From Bacteroidota bacterium (GTDB lineage: Bacteria > Bacteroidota > Bacteroidia > Chitinophagales > Chitinophagaceae), in contig JAFAFR010000014.1 of the NCBI GenBank assembly GCA_023423405.1, positions 248,001 through 312,000 on the forward strand: a DNA stretch of 64,000 nt, written 5' to 3'. Positions 1-8,493 of this stretch are shown piece after piece (position 1 is the stretch's first letter; each line of letters begins with the position of its first letter). The notes under the pieces were generated by a model, which saw nothing but the letters and a program-made list of their open reading frames with translations, was not told the origin of the DNA and did not search any database. Position numbers and translations under genes: made by a program.

Positions 1-1068
1 ACAGGGCAGGAACCAGCGCAGGAGAGAGGTTTTTCCGTAGAAGCGTGCTACCGATCGCATGAAAGGCCACTCCAGCGCTGTTTTCAGCAATATCAACACC
101 CCGGCTGCCAGCAGTGGCAGGGACTTTCCCAGGAAAAGCGCAACCAGTCCGCCCAGGATCGCCAGCAGCAGCACCAGGTTGGTGATGTATACCAGCGCCA
201 GCACCGCCAGGATCTTTTTTTCCCGGTAAAAGCGCGCCTTGCTGGCCCAGCGTATGCGCTGCCGGAAAAAAGCCCGCCAGCTATTCTCCACCTGCGTATA
301 TACGATGGCGTTGGATGTTTTCGCATAGGCCTGGCTGTTGGGAAACACGGCGTTGATCTTGTTCATGAGCAGCATGTCATCGCCCGAAGCCAGTTGGTCT
401 ACGCCCGCAAAGCCCGACACGGCTTCAAAGGCTGCTTTTGTATAGGCCAGGTTGGAGCCATTGCCCATGCTGTGCAGTCCCAGTCCTGCAGCAGCGGCCG
501 TGATGCCCTGGAGACTGAGAAAATCGAGCTGCTGAAATACCGAAAGCGTGGTGCGGGGGCCTTCCATGGCTACCGGTCCCGCAACCAGTTGTGCCTGCCT
601 GCTTTCGTGCAGCCAGGCGATTTCACGGAGCCAGCCCGGGCCGAAGCGGCAATCGGCATCGGTGGTCACCAACAGGGTACCGCGCGCCAGCGCAGCGCCG
701 ATGCCCAGGGCCTGTTTTTTTGGCGCGGCTCCCGGTCCCCCGGGCAGGTGTTCAGACATGCGCAGCACCCGCAGTCCCGGTACCCGCGCCGCCAGCGCCC
801 GCGCTGCCGTGTCGTCTTCGCTGAAATCGTCCAGCACCAGGAATTCGCGCAACCCAACGGGGTAATCCAACGCCGCCAGCGCCGCCACGCAAAACCCGAT
901 CTGCTCCGCCTCATTCCGCGCAGGCACCAGCACGGTGATGAAAGTGGTTGGCTGAAATTCCGGCGGCGCCGGATCTGTCCGCAGCGATTTCCAGCCACGG
1001 TGATAGAGTCCGATCAATGCGCCATAGGCCAACACCAGCAGGTACGATATGCAGAGGAGGAAGATCAA
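1..1068 (-). CDS. Family 2 glycosyltransferase, membrane-bound (3' end cut by window edge)
   Basis: This gene encodes a probable processive or lipid-linked sugar transferase at the inner membrane. Reading the minus strand from 1068 gives 356 open codons that run off the left edge. A membrane segment lies at residues 2-23, followed by a GT-A domain with VLVPARNE (about 47-54), LVLDDFSEDD (78-87) and the metal-binding DAD (137-139). Further on come GDD and a QRIRW motif, then at least two more membrane segments. This order is typical of GT2 enzymes of the CESA or ceramide-glucosyltransferase type. No ATG is available; the best start is a TTG that overlaps the TGA stop of the upstream hydrolase, which suggests translational coupling. 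The acceptor and sugar cannot be read from the sequence. Confidence 0.85.
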   Translation of the reverse strand, partial: MIFLLCISYLLVLAYGALIGLYHRGWKSLRTDPAPPEFQPTTFITVLVPARNEAEQIGFCVAALAALDYPVGLREFLVLDDFSEDDTAARALAARVPGLRVLRMSEHLPGGPGAAPKKQALGIGAALARGTLLVTTDADCRFGPGWLREIAWLHESRQAQLVAGPVAMEGPRTTLSVFQQLDFLSLQGITAAAAGLGLHSMGNGSNLAYTKAAFEAVSGFAGVDQLASGDDMLLMNKINAVFPNSQAYAKTSNAIVYTQVENSWRAFFRQRIRWASKARFYREKKILAVLALVYITNLVLLLAILGGLVALFLGKSLPLLAAGVLILLKTALEWPFMRSVARFYGKTSLLRWFLPC

Positions 1069-1880
1069 GGGGTGTTGGCGTTTACGATTTCTGCGGCAAT
1101 ACGCCCGGCCGTGCCGGGCTTGAGCAAACGGTGACCGGCATCCAGGCGGTAGATCCGGAAAACAATGCCCGGCGTTTGTGCGTACACGTTGGTTCGCCGG
1201 CCGGTGATGATGCGATCGTTCTTTCCCAGGAAAACCTGCACGGGGCAACGGCTCAATTGCAGAGCCGGCGCCAGCTTGCGGGCAGCCGGACAAATATCCC
1301 GGAAAAAAGTCCAGCGTTCATAGAGCGCTTTTCTTTCCGCTTCTTCTCCCAGGAAGCGCATGCTGAACTGGTAAATGCCCTCATTCAGCAAACCGACTCC
1401 ATGAAAAGTTCGCATAAGCCCAAAGAGCAGTTTCGGGTTTTCCATGGCCCGGTGAAAAATGCGGTTACCCATTCCCGTTTGTGTGCTGAACCAGTACCAG
1501 AAATTCTGGTGGAACCCATCGGGCGCCAGCAATGCCAACTGCCGCAAACGGGCCGAATGCCTTTCCGCATAACTGAGCGCCAGCCGCGCCCCCATGCTAA
1601 AACCGGCAAGGACAAAAGGCCCTGCGGGATCGGGCAATTTTGCAAGGATGGCCTGGATAAAAGCGTCGAGATCTGCTTCGCCAAAATTATCCCCCTCCCA
1701 GCAGGTATGGCCGTGCAGGGGCAAATCGGGACAAAAAACGCTGTATTCCGGCCCCAGGGCCGCGGCCAGCGCTGCAAAGGAATTCCCCGTTTCCCCATAA
1801 CCATGCAGCGCGATCAGCCCCCGGGGGCCGTTTCCATATACATGGCAATGAATCATATGTTGGTCCAGCGCGATGTCCAT
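1065..1880 (-). CDS. Alpha/beta hydrolase
   Basis: A 271-residue cytoplasmic hydrolase of the alpha/beta fold. An oxyanion-hole HGYG lies at residues 26-29 and the nucleophile elbow GFSMG has Ser95. A late Asp in GKNDRI and a late His in DAGHRL complete the triad. An in-frame upstream start at 1943 would add 21 unconserved residues and enter the neighbouring MarR promoter, so the ATG at 1880 is preferred. It is divergent from marR and overlaps the glycosyltransferase by 4 bases, so the two are probably co-transcribed. The substrate is unknown; the family covers esterases, lipases and C-C hydrolases. Confidence 0.82.
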   Translation of the reverse strand: MDIALDQHMIHCHVYGNGPRGLIALHGYGETGNSFAALAAALGPEYSVFCPDLPLHGHTCWEGDNFGEADLDAFIQAILAKLPDPAGPFVLAGFSMGARLALSYAERHSARLRQLALLAPDGFHQNFWYWFSTQTGMGNRIFHRAMENPKLLFGLMRTFHGVGLLNEGIYQFSMRFLGEEAERKALYERWTFFRDICPAARKLAPALQLSRCPVQVFLGKNDRIITGRRTNVYAQTPGIVFRIYRLDAGHRLLKPGTAGRIAAEIVNANTP

Positions 1881-1930
1881 CCTTCCCGCCGAAGATAAGC
1901 GGCCGGTGCAAAAATTGCTGCAAAAGGGGG

Positions 1931-1978
1931 TTGATAATCCCACAAATAAACCCTACATTTGATTAGTTGTTTAACTAA
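1931..1978 (+). promoter_or_regulatory. Putative marR promoter with overlapping operator
   Basis: TACATTTG at 1954-1961 fits the Bacteroidota -7 element TAnnTTTG. A TTG at 1931-1933 lies 20 bases upstream, close to the usual -33 spacing. Immediately downstream is an inverted repeat, TTAGTT (1963-1968) and AACTAA (1973-1978) with a 4-base spacer, ending just before the ATG at 1983. Its place at the expected transcription start suggests self-repression by the MarR protein (inference). Confidence 0.5.
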
Positions 1979-1982
1979 CTAT

Positions 1983-2423
1983 ATGCCAAACAACCAATTC
2001 AAGCGGGGAGAACTGTACAGTTTCATTACAGGCAAGGCATCCACGGCAATCGCGCGGCGGCTGCAGAAGAAATTCAACGCCGCCCATCTCAACCTCACCA
2101 TCGAACAGTGGAGCGTGCTCTACCATCTCTGGAAGCAGGATGGCATCAGCCAGCAGGAGCTCTGCAACGCTACTTTCCGCGACAAGCCCAGCATCACAAG
2201 GCTGGTAGACAACCTCGAAAAGCTCAAACTGGTGAAGCGGGTTTCGTCGAAAGAAGACCGGCGCATGAATCTGGTGTACCTCACGGCCGAGGCCAAAAAA
2301 ATGCAGGACAGCAGCATGGACCTGGCAGAAGAGACCCTGAACGAAGCCCTGGAAAAAGTACCGCAGGACCAGATCGATATTTGTAAACAGGTTTTGCAAA
2401 TCGTGTACGACAACCTCAAATAA
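1983..2423 (+). CDS. MarR-family transcriptional regulator
   Basis: A winged-helix DNA-binding protein of 146 residues. The core shows the MarR pattern: a helix with LTIEQWSVLYHLW, a recognition region with KPSITRLVDNLEKLKLV, and the wing residues SSKEDRRMNLVYLT, which include the DxR signature. A TTG at 1959 would extend the frame, but the ATG at 1983 follows the promoter and operator directly. The acyl-CoA dehydrogenase gene starts 26 bases after its stop, so this regulator probably controls itself and that gene, perhaps in response to an acyl-CoA or aromatic ligand (inference). Confidence 0.9.
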   Translation: MPNNQFKRGELYSFITGKASTAIARRLQKKFNAAHLNLTIEQWSVLYHLWKQDGISQQELCNATFRDKPSITRLVDNLEKLKLVKRVSSKEDRRMNLVYLTAEAKKMQDSSMDLAEETLNEALEKVPQDQIDICKQVLQIVYDNLK

Positions 2424-2449
2424 TTTTCTTACCATATAAAACCGAGCAT

Positions 2450-4246
2450 ATGTCAAGTGCAGCACCACAAACAGCAACCATCCTGAAAGGAGGCGAATGG
2501 CTGATCCGCGAAAGCGAAGCCCATGAAACCTTTATTCCCGAAGATTTCAACGAAGAGCAGCAGATGGTAAAAGATATGTGTGCCGGCTTCCTGGAGGCGG
2601 AAGTGCTTCCCATCCTCGATCGCATCGACAAGCTGGAACCCGGGCTCATGCCATCGCTGGTGGAAAAAGCCGGCGAGCAGGGTCTGCTCGGCACTTCCAT
2701 CCCCGAATCCTTCGGCGGGCTCGGAAAAGATTTTATCACCTCCACCCTGGTGAACGAAGGACTCGGCGGCGGATTTTCTTTCAGCGTGGCCGTGGCTGCC
2801 CATACCGGCATCGGCACCCTGCCCATCCTCTATTTTGGAACAGAAGAACAGAAAGCGAAATACATTCCCAAACTGGCTACCGGCGAGTGGAAGGGCGCTT
2901 ACGGCCTTACGGAACCAAACAGCGGCAGCGATGCTCTCGGCGCTAAAACCACGGCCAAACTCAGTGCCGACGGCAAACACTATTTGCTGAACGGCCAGAA
3001 ATGCTGGATCACCAACGGCGGCTTCGCCGATGTGTACACCGTTTTCGCCAAAGTGGACGGCGACAAGTTCACCGCCTTCATCGTGGAAAGGGACATGGAA
3101 GGATTCACGCAGGGGTCGGAGGAACACAAGATGGGTATCAAGGGCTCTTCTACGGTGCAGCTTTATTTCCAGGACTGCAAAGTGCCTGCAGAAAATGTGC
3201 TGGGTGAGGTCGGTCGCGGGCATATCATTGCTTTTAATATCCTCAACATCGGCCGCCTCAAGCTCTGCGCGGCTGCCCTGGGCGGATCCAAGCGCGCTTT
3301 CAATACTTCCATTACGTATGCCCTTACCCGTGAGCAGTTCAAACAACCCATTTCCAATTTCGGCGCCATCCAGCACAAGATCGCCGAAATGGCCATACGT
3401 ACATGGGTATGCGAATCGGCGCTGTACCGCGCATCCAAATGGATCGACAATAAGGAAAACGAATTACTGGCGGCCGGCAAACCCTTCAACGAAGCCCTGC
3501 TGGGCGCAGCCGAAGAATACGCCATCGAATGCGCCCTGCTGAAAGTGTACGGCAGTGAAGTGCTCGATTTCGTCGTGGACGAAGGCGTGCAGATCCACGG
3601 CGGCAACGGCTACAGCGATGAATACGTGATCTCCCGCGCTTACCGCGATAGCCGCATCAACCGCATCTACGAAGGCACCAATGAGATCAACCGCCTGCTT
3701 ACCGTAGACATGGTATTGAAACGTGCCATGAAAGGGAAGCTCGATCTTATGGGTCCCGCTATGAACGTGATGAAAGAACTGATGAGCATTCCCGATTTCG
3801 GTTCTGGTGAGGAAGGCGCTTTTGAAGCAGAGAAAAAAACCATTGCCGGTTTCAAGAAAGCCATCCTACTCACCGCCGGCGCTGCCGTGCAAAAGCTCAT
3901 GGCCAAAATAGAGAACGAACAGGAAATCCTTATGCTGATCGCCGATATGGCGCTGGACACCTTCAATGCCGAATCGGCCCTGCTGCGGGTTATGAAGCTG
4001 GCAGACCTGCGTGGCGAAGCGGCCTGCGCCCAGGAGCTCGATATCGTGCGAACCTATCTTTACGATGCCGCTGACCGTATCCATAAGAACGGTCGCGATG
4101 CCATCAACGCTTTCGCCGAAGGCGACGAACAGCGCATGATGCTGCTGGGGGTGAAACGCTTTACCAAACAGCAACCCTTCAACAGCAAGGAAGCGCGCCG
4201 GCGCATCGCAGCCAAACTCATTTCGGACGGGCGTTATCCGCTCTGA
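2450..4246 (+). CDS. Acyl-CoA dehydrogenase
   Basis: An FAD-dependent acyl-CoA dehydrogenase of 598 residues, longer than the usual 380-residue enzymes and like the long bacterial or VLCAD-type forms with an extra C-terminal helical domain. Visible signatures are YGLTEPNSGSDA (flavin/substrate binding), the QKCWITNGG strand and the family signature around QIHGGNGYSDEY. It introduces the alpha-beta double bond in fatty acyl-CoA during beta-oxidation. It lies directly behind marR and ends at a strong terminator, so marR and this gene form a two-gene unit. No partner ETF gene is nearby. Confidence 0.92.
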   Translation: MSSAAPQTATILKGGEWLIRESEAHETFIPEDFNEEQQMVKDMCAGFLEAEVLPILDRIDKLEPGLMPSLVEKAGEQGLLGTSIPESFGGLGKDFITSTLVNEGLGGGFSFSVAVAAHTGIGTLPILYFGTEEQKAKYIPKLATGEWKGAYGLTEPNSGSDALGAKTTAKLSADGKHYLLNGQKCWITNGGFADVYTVFAKVDGDKFTAFIVERDMEGFTQGSEEHKMGIKGSSTVQLYFQDCKVPAENVLGEVGRGHIIAFNILNIGRLKLCAAALGGSKRAFNTSITYALTREQFKQPISNFGAIQHKIAEMAIRTWVCESALYRASKWIDNKENELLAAGKPFNEALLGAAEEYAIECALLKVYGSEVLDFVVDEGVQIHGGNGYSDEYVISRAYRDSRINRIYEGTNEINRLLTVDMVLKRAMKGKLDLMGPAMNVMKELMSIPDFGSGEEGAFEAEKKTIAGFKKAILLTAGAAVQKLMAKIENEQEILMLIADMALDTFNAESALLRVMKLADLRGEAACAQELDIVRTYLYDAADRIHKNGRDAINAFAEGDEQRMMLLGVKRFTKQQPFNSKEARRRIAAKLISDGRYPL

Positions 4247-4259
4247 TAGTACCCTCCGC

Positions 4260-4290
4260 AAGCCCGCCGCTCAACGGCGGGCTTCTTTTT
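4260..4290 (+). terminator. Rho-independent terminator
   Basis: A perfect 10-base stem, AAGCCCGCCG and CGGCGGGCTT, with a 5-base loop is followed by CTTTTT. It lies 14 bases after the acyl-CoA dehydrogenase stop. Confidence 0.9.
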
Positions 4291-4354
4291 ACCAGCCCGG
4301 TTTCTTCTTTTGGAAAACAATTTTTTCGTAGCTTTTGCGACCTAAAGCAACGAC

Positions 4355-4765
4355 ATGGACACCCAAACACGCCGGGAATTTATTTCCGAAACCGGTAAGG
4401 CTACTGTAATGGGAGGCATTGGCGCCTTCTCTTCCGCCACCTGGGAAAACCAATTGCAACACAAATTCATTCACCACGTGTATTTCTGGCTGAAGAACCC
4501 GGGCAGTGAAGCCGATAAACAAAAGCTCCTGTCGGGGTTGAAAAAACTCTCCGCCGCAAAAACCATACGCATGTCGCATATCGGCGTTCCTGCCGCCACC
4601 AACCGCGATGTGATCGACCGTTCTTATGCCGTATCCTGGCTGCTTGTATTCGACAATGCCGCCGACCAGGAAACCTACCAGCACGATCCCGTGCACCTGC
4701 AGTTCATCGAAGAATGCAGCATGGTGTGGGAAAAAGTAGTGGTCTACGATTCAATGGAAGCCTGA
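4355..4765 (+). CDS. Dabb (stress-responsive A/B barrel) domain protein with Tat-like leader
   Basis: A 136-residue protein whose N-terminus has RREF followed by a short small-residue stretch, resembling the twin-arginine leaders of Bacteroidota exported proteins. The mature part (from about residue 35) begins with KFIHHVYFWLK and contains SYAVSWLLVFDN and a YQHDPVHLQF segment, as in the dimeric alpha-beta barrel Dabb fold (PF07876). These domains occur in stress proteins and some cyclases; the function here is unknown. It stops 1 base before the convergent pgl gene. Confidence 0.75.
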   Translation: MDTQTRREFISETGKATVMGGIGAFSSATWENQLQHKFIHHVYFWLKNPGSEADKQKLLSGLKKLSAAKTIRMSHIGVPAATNRDVIDRSYAVSWLLVFDNAADQETYQHDPVHLQFIEECSMVWEKVVVYDSMEA

Positions 4766-4766
4766 T

Positions 4767-5501
4767 TCATTTGAACAAATCTGCCGCCGCTGCCTGGTCT
4801 ACGATCCAGTGCAGTTCTCCTTTCACCGGCAGGATGCTTTGTGAAGGATAACGGTCATAGTCAACCGCGCCTTCCAGCACCTGCTTCAGCGCCGGCGCTT
4901 TTGCCTTACCGGTAGTAAGGAAAAGCACGCAGGCCGACAGATCGGCCACAGGCCTTGTGATGGTCACCCGGAACATATCCTGCCTGGTCAGAAAAAACGC
5001 CGCGCACCAGCGCCGGGTTTCCTGCACTACTTCGGTGCCCGGGAAAAGCGACAGCGTATGCGCATCGTCGCCCATGCCCAGGAGCAGCAGATCGAAGCTG
5101 TGCGGTTTCCCGTCAAAATAGCGGTGCAGCAGGCTTTCATATTCCTGCGCCGACTGCCGTGGATCGGGCAGATCGGTGCGCATGATATGGATCTGCTCTT
5201 CCGGAACCGGTACCAGGTTCAGCAAGGTATCATAAGCCATACGAGCATTGTTGCGCTCATCTTCCAGTGGAACATACCGTTCATCGCCCCAGAAAATGTG
5301 CAGCTTCGACCAGTCGATCTGCTCACGGTAAGGGGCAGCCGCTAATATTTCGTGTAGTCTTTTGGGTGTGGAGCCGCCGGAAAGCGCCAGGCAGAAACGA
5401 TCCTGCTGTTGCAGCGCCGCCTTGATGCGCGCAGCGATGAAAGCCGCCGCCGCCTGGGCCACAGCTTCCGCATCGGTATGAATATGGATCTGGGGTTTCA
5501 T
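4767..5501 (-). CDS. pgl: 6-phosphogluconolactonase
   Basis: Hydrolyses 6-phosphogluconolactone to 6-phosphogluconate, the second step of the oxidative pentose-phosphate path. The 244-residue protein has the NagB/SugarP-isomerase core with LALSGGSTPKRLHE (about 38-51), FWGDERYVP (70-78) and the LLLGMGDDAHTLSLFPG stretch, which carries the catalytic-region GxGxDGH-like motif. The motif reads GMGDDAHT where most members have DGHT. It is the last gene of the sugar transporter-gnd-zwf-pgl series, 6 bases after zwf. Confidence 0.93.
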   Translation of the reverse strand: MKPQIHIHTDAEAVAQAAAAFIAARIKAALQQQDRFCLALSGGSTPKRLHEILAAAPYREQIDWSKLHIFWGDERYVPLEDERNNARMAYDTLLNLVPVPEEQIHIMRTDLPDPRQSAQEYESLLHRYFDGKPHSFDLLLLGMGDDAHTLSLFPGTEVVQETRRWCAAFFLTRQDMFRVTITRPVADLSACVLFLTTGKAKAPALKQVLEGAVDYDRYPSQSILPVKGELHWIVDQAAAADLFK

Positions 5502-5507
5502 ATCAGT

Positions 5508-7025
5508 TTATTCCTGGTGAGGAGCGGGCAGAGTCACCCAGTTACGGCCATCGCGGGCGATCAGGGCCTCGGCATCTTCCGGGCCCCAGGAACCGGGACT
5601 GTAGTTCGGGAAATCGACCGGTTCCCGGTCCTGCCAGGCTTCCAGTATGGGCATGATCAGTTTCCAGGCAGCCGCCACCTGGTCTTCGCGCATGAAGAGG
5701 GTGGCATCGCCTTCCATCACATCCAGCAGCAGGGTTTCGTATGCTTCGGGCTCCTGCTCGGTGTAGGCATCTTTGTAGCTGAAGATCATATCCACCGGGC
5801 TGAGCGAAACGCCTTGTCCCGGCCGCTTGGCCTGGAAGCGTAAGCGTATATCCATCTCCGGGGCAATGCTGATGGTGAGGCGGTTGGGCCTCCAGGTATC
5901 GGCTGCTTCCGGCGGAAAAGCATAATTGGGCGCGGCTTTGAACTGGACGGTGATGATGGTTTCCTTATCGTTCATGCGCTTGCCGGTACGCACGTAAAAA
6001 GGCACGTCCTGCCAGCGCCAGTTGTCGATATGGAATTTCACGGCTACAAAGGTTTCCACGCCGGAGCCGGGGTCCACGTTTTTCTCCTGACGATAGCCGG
6101 CTACCTGTTCGCCCTTCATCCAGCCGGGACCGTATTGTCCGCGGACAGCGTTGCGATGCACTTCTTCTTTTGATATGCGACGAATGGCGTGCAGCACGTC
6201 TACTTTTTTGTTACGGATCTCATCGGCGTCAAAATTCACGGGCGCTTCCATGGCTACCATGCACAACACCTGCAGGATGTGGTTCTGCACCATATCGCGG
6301 AGGGCGCCGGAGCTTTCATAAAAATCGCCGCGGCCTTCCACGCCTACTGTTTCTGCAGCCGTGATCTGTATATGGTCGATGTAGTTGCGGTTCCAGATGG
6401 GTTCGAACAGCGCGTTGGCAAAACGGAGAGCCAGGATGTTCTGCACCGTTTCCTTACCGAGATAGTGATCGATGCGGTAGATCTGCTTCTCGTCGAACAT
6501 GGAAGCCAGGAGCTTATTGAGTTCCAGGGCGCTGCTGAGGTCGTGGCCGAAAGGTTTTTCCACCACCACGCGTGTGCATTTGGTATCGGCGCAAATATTA
6601 AGCGGGCCCAGTTTGCTCACGATGCCCGGCACCAGTTGCGGCGCCACGGCCAGGTAAAAGATCACGTTGGGATGTTCGCCGTATTCCGCTTCTTTCTGTT
6701 TCACGATCTCCACCAGCGTCTGGTATTCCTCTTCTTTTTCGGCGTCCATCTGCTGATAGGTAACATGTGGCGAAAAAGTTTTCCAGGCCGCTTCGTCGTG
6801 CTCCTTGCGGCGGCTGAACTGGGTAATTCCGTTGAAAAGATGCGTGCGGTAAGTCTCGTTGTCGTAAGGCCGGCGACCAATGCCTACGATATCGAATTTT
6901 TCCGGCATCCAGTTGTCGAGGAAAAGGTTAAAGAGGGCAGGAGAGAGTTTGCGATGGTTCAGGTCGCCGCTGCCACCGAAGATGAAGATCAGCGAAGCAG
7001 GCGGACGTTTATGGTTGGATGACAT
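5508..7025 (-). CDS. zwf: Glucose-6-phosphate 1-dehydrogenase
   Basis: Oxidises glucose-6-phosphate with NAD(P)+ to 6-phosphogluconolactone. The 505-residue length is normal. An N-terminal nucleotide-binding IFGGSGDLNHRKL has GGSGDL where GASGDL is usual. The active-site signature RIDHYLGKETVQN is intact, and EKPFGHDLSSA supplies the conserved EKPxG. The gene sits between gnd (18 bases upstream) and pgl (6 bases downstream), which fits one transcript and an ordered pathway. Confidence 0.96.
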   Translation of the reverse strand: MSSNHKRPPASLIFIFGGSGDLNHRKLSPALFNLFLDNWMPEKFDIVGIGRRPYDNETYRTHLFNGITQFSRRKEHDEAAWKTFSPHVTYQQMDAEKEEEYQTLVEIVKQKEAEYGEHPNVIFYLAVAPQLVPGIVSKLGPLNICADTKCTRVVVEKPFGHDLSSALELNKLLASMFDEKQIYRIDHYLGKETVQNILALRFANALFEPIWNRNYIDHIQITAAETVGVEGRGDFYESSGALRDMVQNHILQVLCMVAMEAPVNFDADEIRNKKVDVLHAIRRISKEEVHRNAVRGQYGPGWMKGEQVAGYRQEKNVDPGSGVETFVAVKFHIDNWRWQDVPFYVRTGKRMNDKETIITVQFKAAPNYAFPPEAADTWRPNRLTISIAPEMDIRLRFQAKRPGQGVSLSPVDMIFSYKDAYTEQEPEAYETLLLDVMEGDATLFMREDQVAAAWKLIMPILEAWQDREPVDFPNYSPGSWGPEDAEALIARDGRNWVTLPAPHQE

Positions 7026-7043
7026 GTTTGGTTTTTTTGATAT

Positions 7044-8453
7044 TCAGGTCCATTGGGTATGGAATTTTCCGGGCTTGTCGGTGCGTTCATAAGTATGCGC
7101 ACCAAAATAATCGCGCTGCGCCTGGAGCAGGTTCAGCGGCAGCCGGCCTGTCGTATAGGCATCATAGTAAGTAAGCGCGGTCATATGGCCTCCTGCGGCA
7201 AACCCGTTGAGGGCCGCAGCAGCCACCACTTTGCGAAGGGAGTCGACATTTTCCTTAACCAACTTTGCAATGCTTTCATCGAGCAGCAGGTTGGGTATTT
7301 GCGGGTTGCGCCGGTAGGCTTCATAAAATGTTTCCAGCAGGGTGGAACGGATGATGCATCCGCCACGCCACACTTTAACGGCGTTCTGCAGAGGTATTTG
7401 CATATCGAGGTCGATGGAAGCGGTGTGCAGCATGGCCATGCCCTGCACGTAACTGAGAATGATGGCGCTGTACAGGGCTTTACGGCAGTCGTCGGCCAGG
7501 GCTGCAAAGGCAGCTTCGCTATCCACCTGCTTGCTGTGTAACGCCGATGCCTGTACGCGCTGTTCCTTGATCGCAGAAATATTGCGCATGGTAACGGCCA
7601 TATCGATGGTAGGGATGGCCACACCCATGTCCATGGCTATTTGCGTGGTCCATTTGCCCGTGCCCTTGGCGCCGGCGCGGTCGAGGATCATATCTACCAG
7701 GTAATTACCAGTTTCAGGATCCTTCTGTTTAAAAATGTCTGCCGTGATCTCGATGAGGTAGGATTTCAACTCGGCTTCGTTCCAGGAAGCAAAAAGAGCC
7801 TGCAGGCGGTCGTTGCTGAAACCGGCGCCCCGGTGCAGGAGGTCGTAGGTTTCGCAGATGAGCTGCATGATCGCATATTCGATACCGTTATGCACCATTT
7901 TTACGAAATGGCCTGCGGCGCCCTTACCCATATAATCCACGCAGGGCTCACCGTTCACTTTGGCGGCGATGGACTGCAATACAGGCTTCAGGTGTTCCCA
8001 GGCTTCGGAATTGCCGCCGGGCATCATGGAGGGACCAAAGCGGGCGCCCTCTTCGCCGCCCGAAACGCCGATACCGATAAAGTGTAATCCTTTCGGCTGC
8101 AGGTATTCATAACGGCGAAGGGTATCCGTATAATAAGTGTTGCCGCCGTCGATGATGATATCGCCCGGCGTTACGAGTGGCAGCAGGCTTTCGATCACAT
8201 CATCCACCGGCTTGCCGGCGGGAACGAGGATCATGATGCGGCGTGGGGTGGCGAGGCGGGCCACCATTTCTTCCAGTGAGTTGACGCCCTTTACGGTGGT
8301 GCCGGGGCTGGCGGCTTTTTCGAAATCGCCGGTCTTAACGGGGTCTTTGTCGAATCCGATGGCTTTAAATCCGTGATCGGCCACATTCAGCAGGAGGTTG
8401 CGTCCCATAACGCCCAGGCCCACCATGCCGAAATCGTACAGTTGTTCGTCCAT
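7044..8453 (-). CDS. gnd: 6-phosphogluconate dehydrogenase, decarboxylating
   Basis: Converts 6-phosphogluconate to ribulose-5-phosphate and CO2. The protein is 469 residues when started at the ATG at 8453, which matches the family. The frame stays open to 8615, but that extension overlaps the upstream transporter gene and is not conserved-looking. The NADP-binding GLGVMGRNLLLNVADHG is at the N-terminus, with GVSGGEEGARFGPSMMPGG and the active-site VKMVHNGIEYAIMQL further on. The C-terminus ends in the GRLPLNLLQAQRDYFGAHTYER signature region. Confidence 0.95.
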   Translation of the reverse strand: MDEQLYDFGMVGLGVMGRNLLLNVADHGFKAIGFDKDPVKTGDFEKAASPGTTVKGVNSLEEMVARLATPRRIMILVPAGKPVDDVIESLLPLVTPGDIIIDGGNTYYTDTLRRYEYLQPKGLHFIGIGVSGGEEGARFGPSMMPGGNSEAWEHLKPVLQSIAAKVNGEPCVDYMGKGAAGHFVKMVHNGIEYAIMQLICETYDLLHRGAGFSNDRLQALFASWNEAELKSYLIEITADIFKQKDPETGNYLVDMILDRAGAKGTGKWTTQIAMDMGVAIPTIDMAVTMRNISAIKEQRVQASALHSKQVDSEAAFAALADDCRKALYSAIILSYVQGMAMLHTASIDLDMQIPLQNAVKVWRGGCIIRSTLLETFYEAYRRNPQIPNLLLDESIAKLVKENVDSLRKVVAAAALNGFAAGGHMTALTYYDAYTTGRLPLNLLQAQRDYFGAHTYERTDKPGKFHTQWT

Positions 8454-8493
8454 TGGTTTTGGTTGATGGACGCCAAAGTTACGGAAAGAAGAC

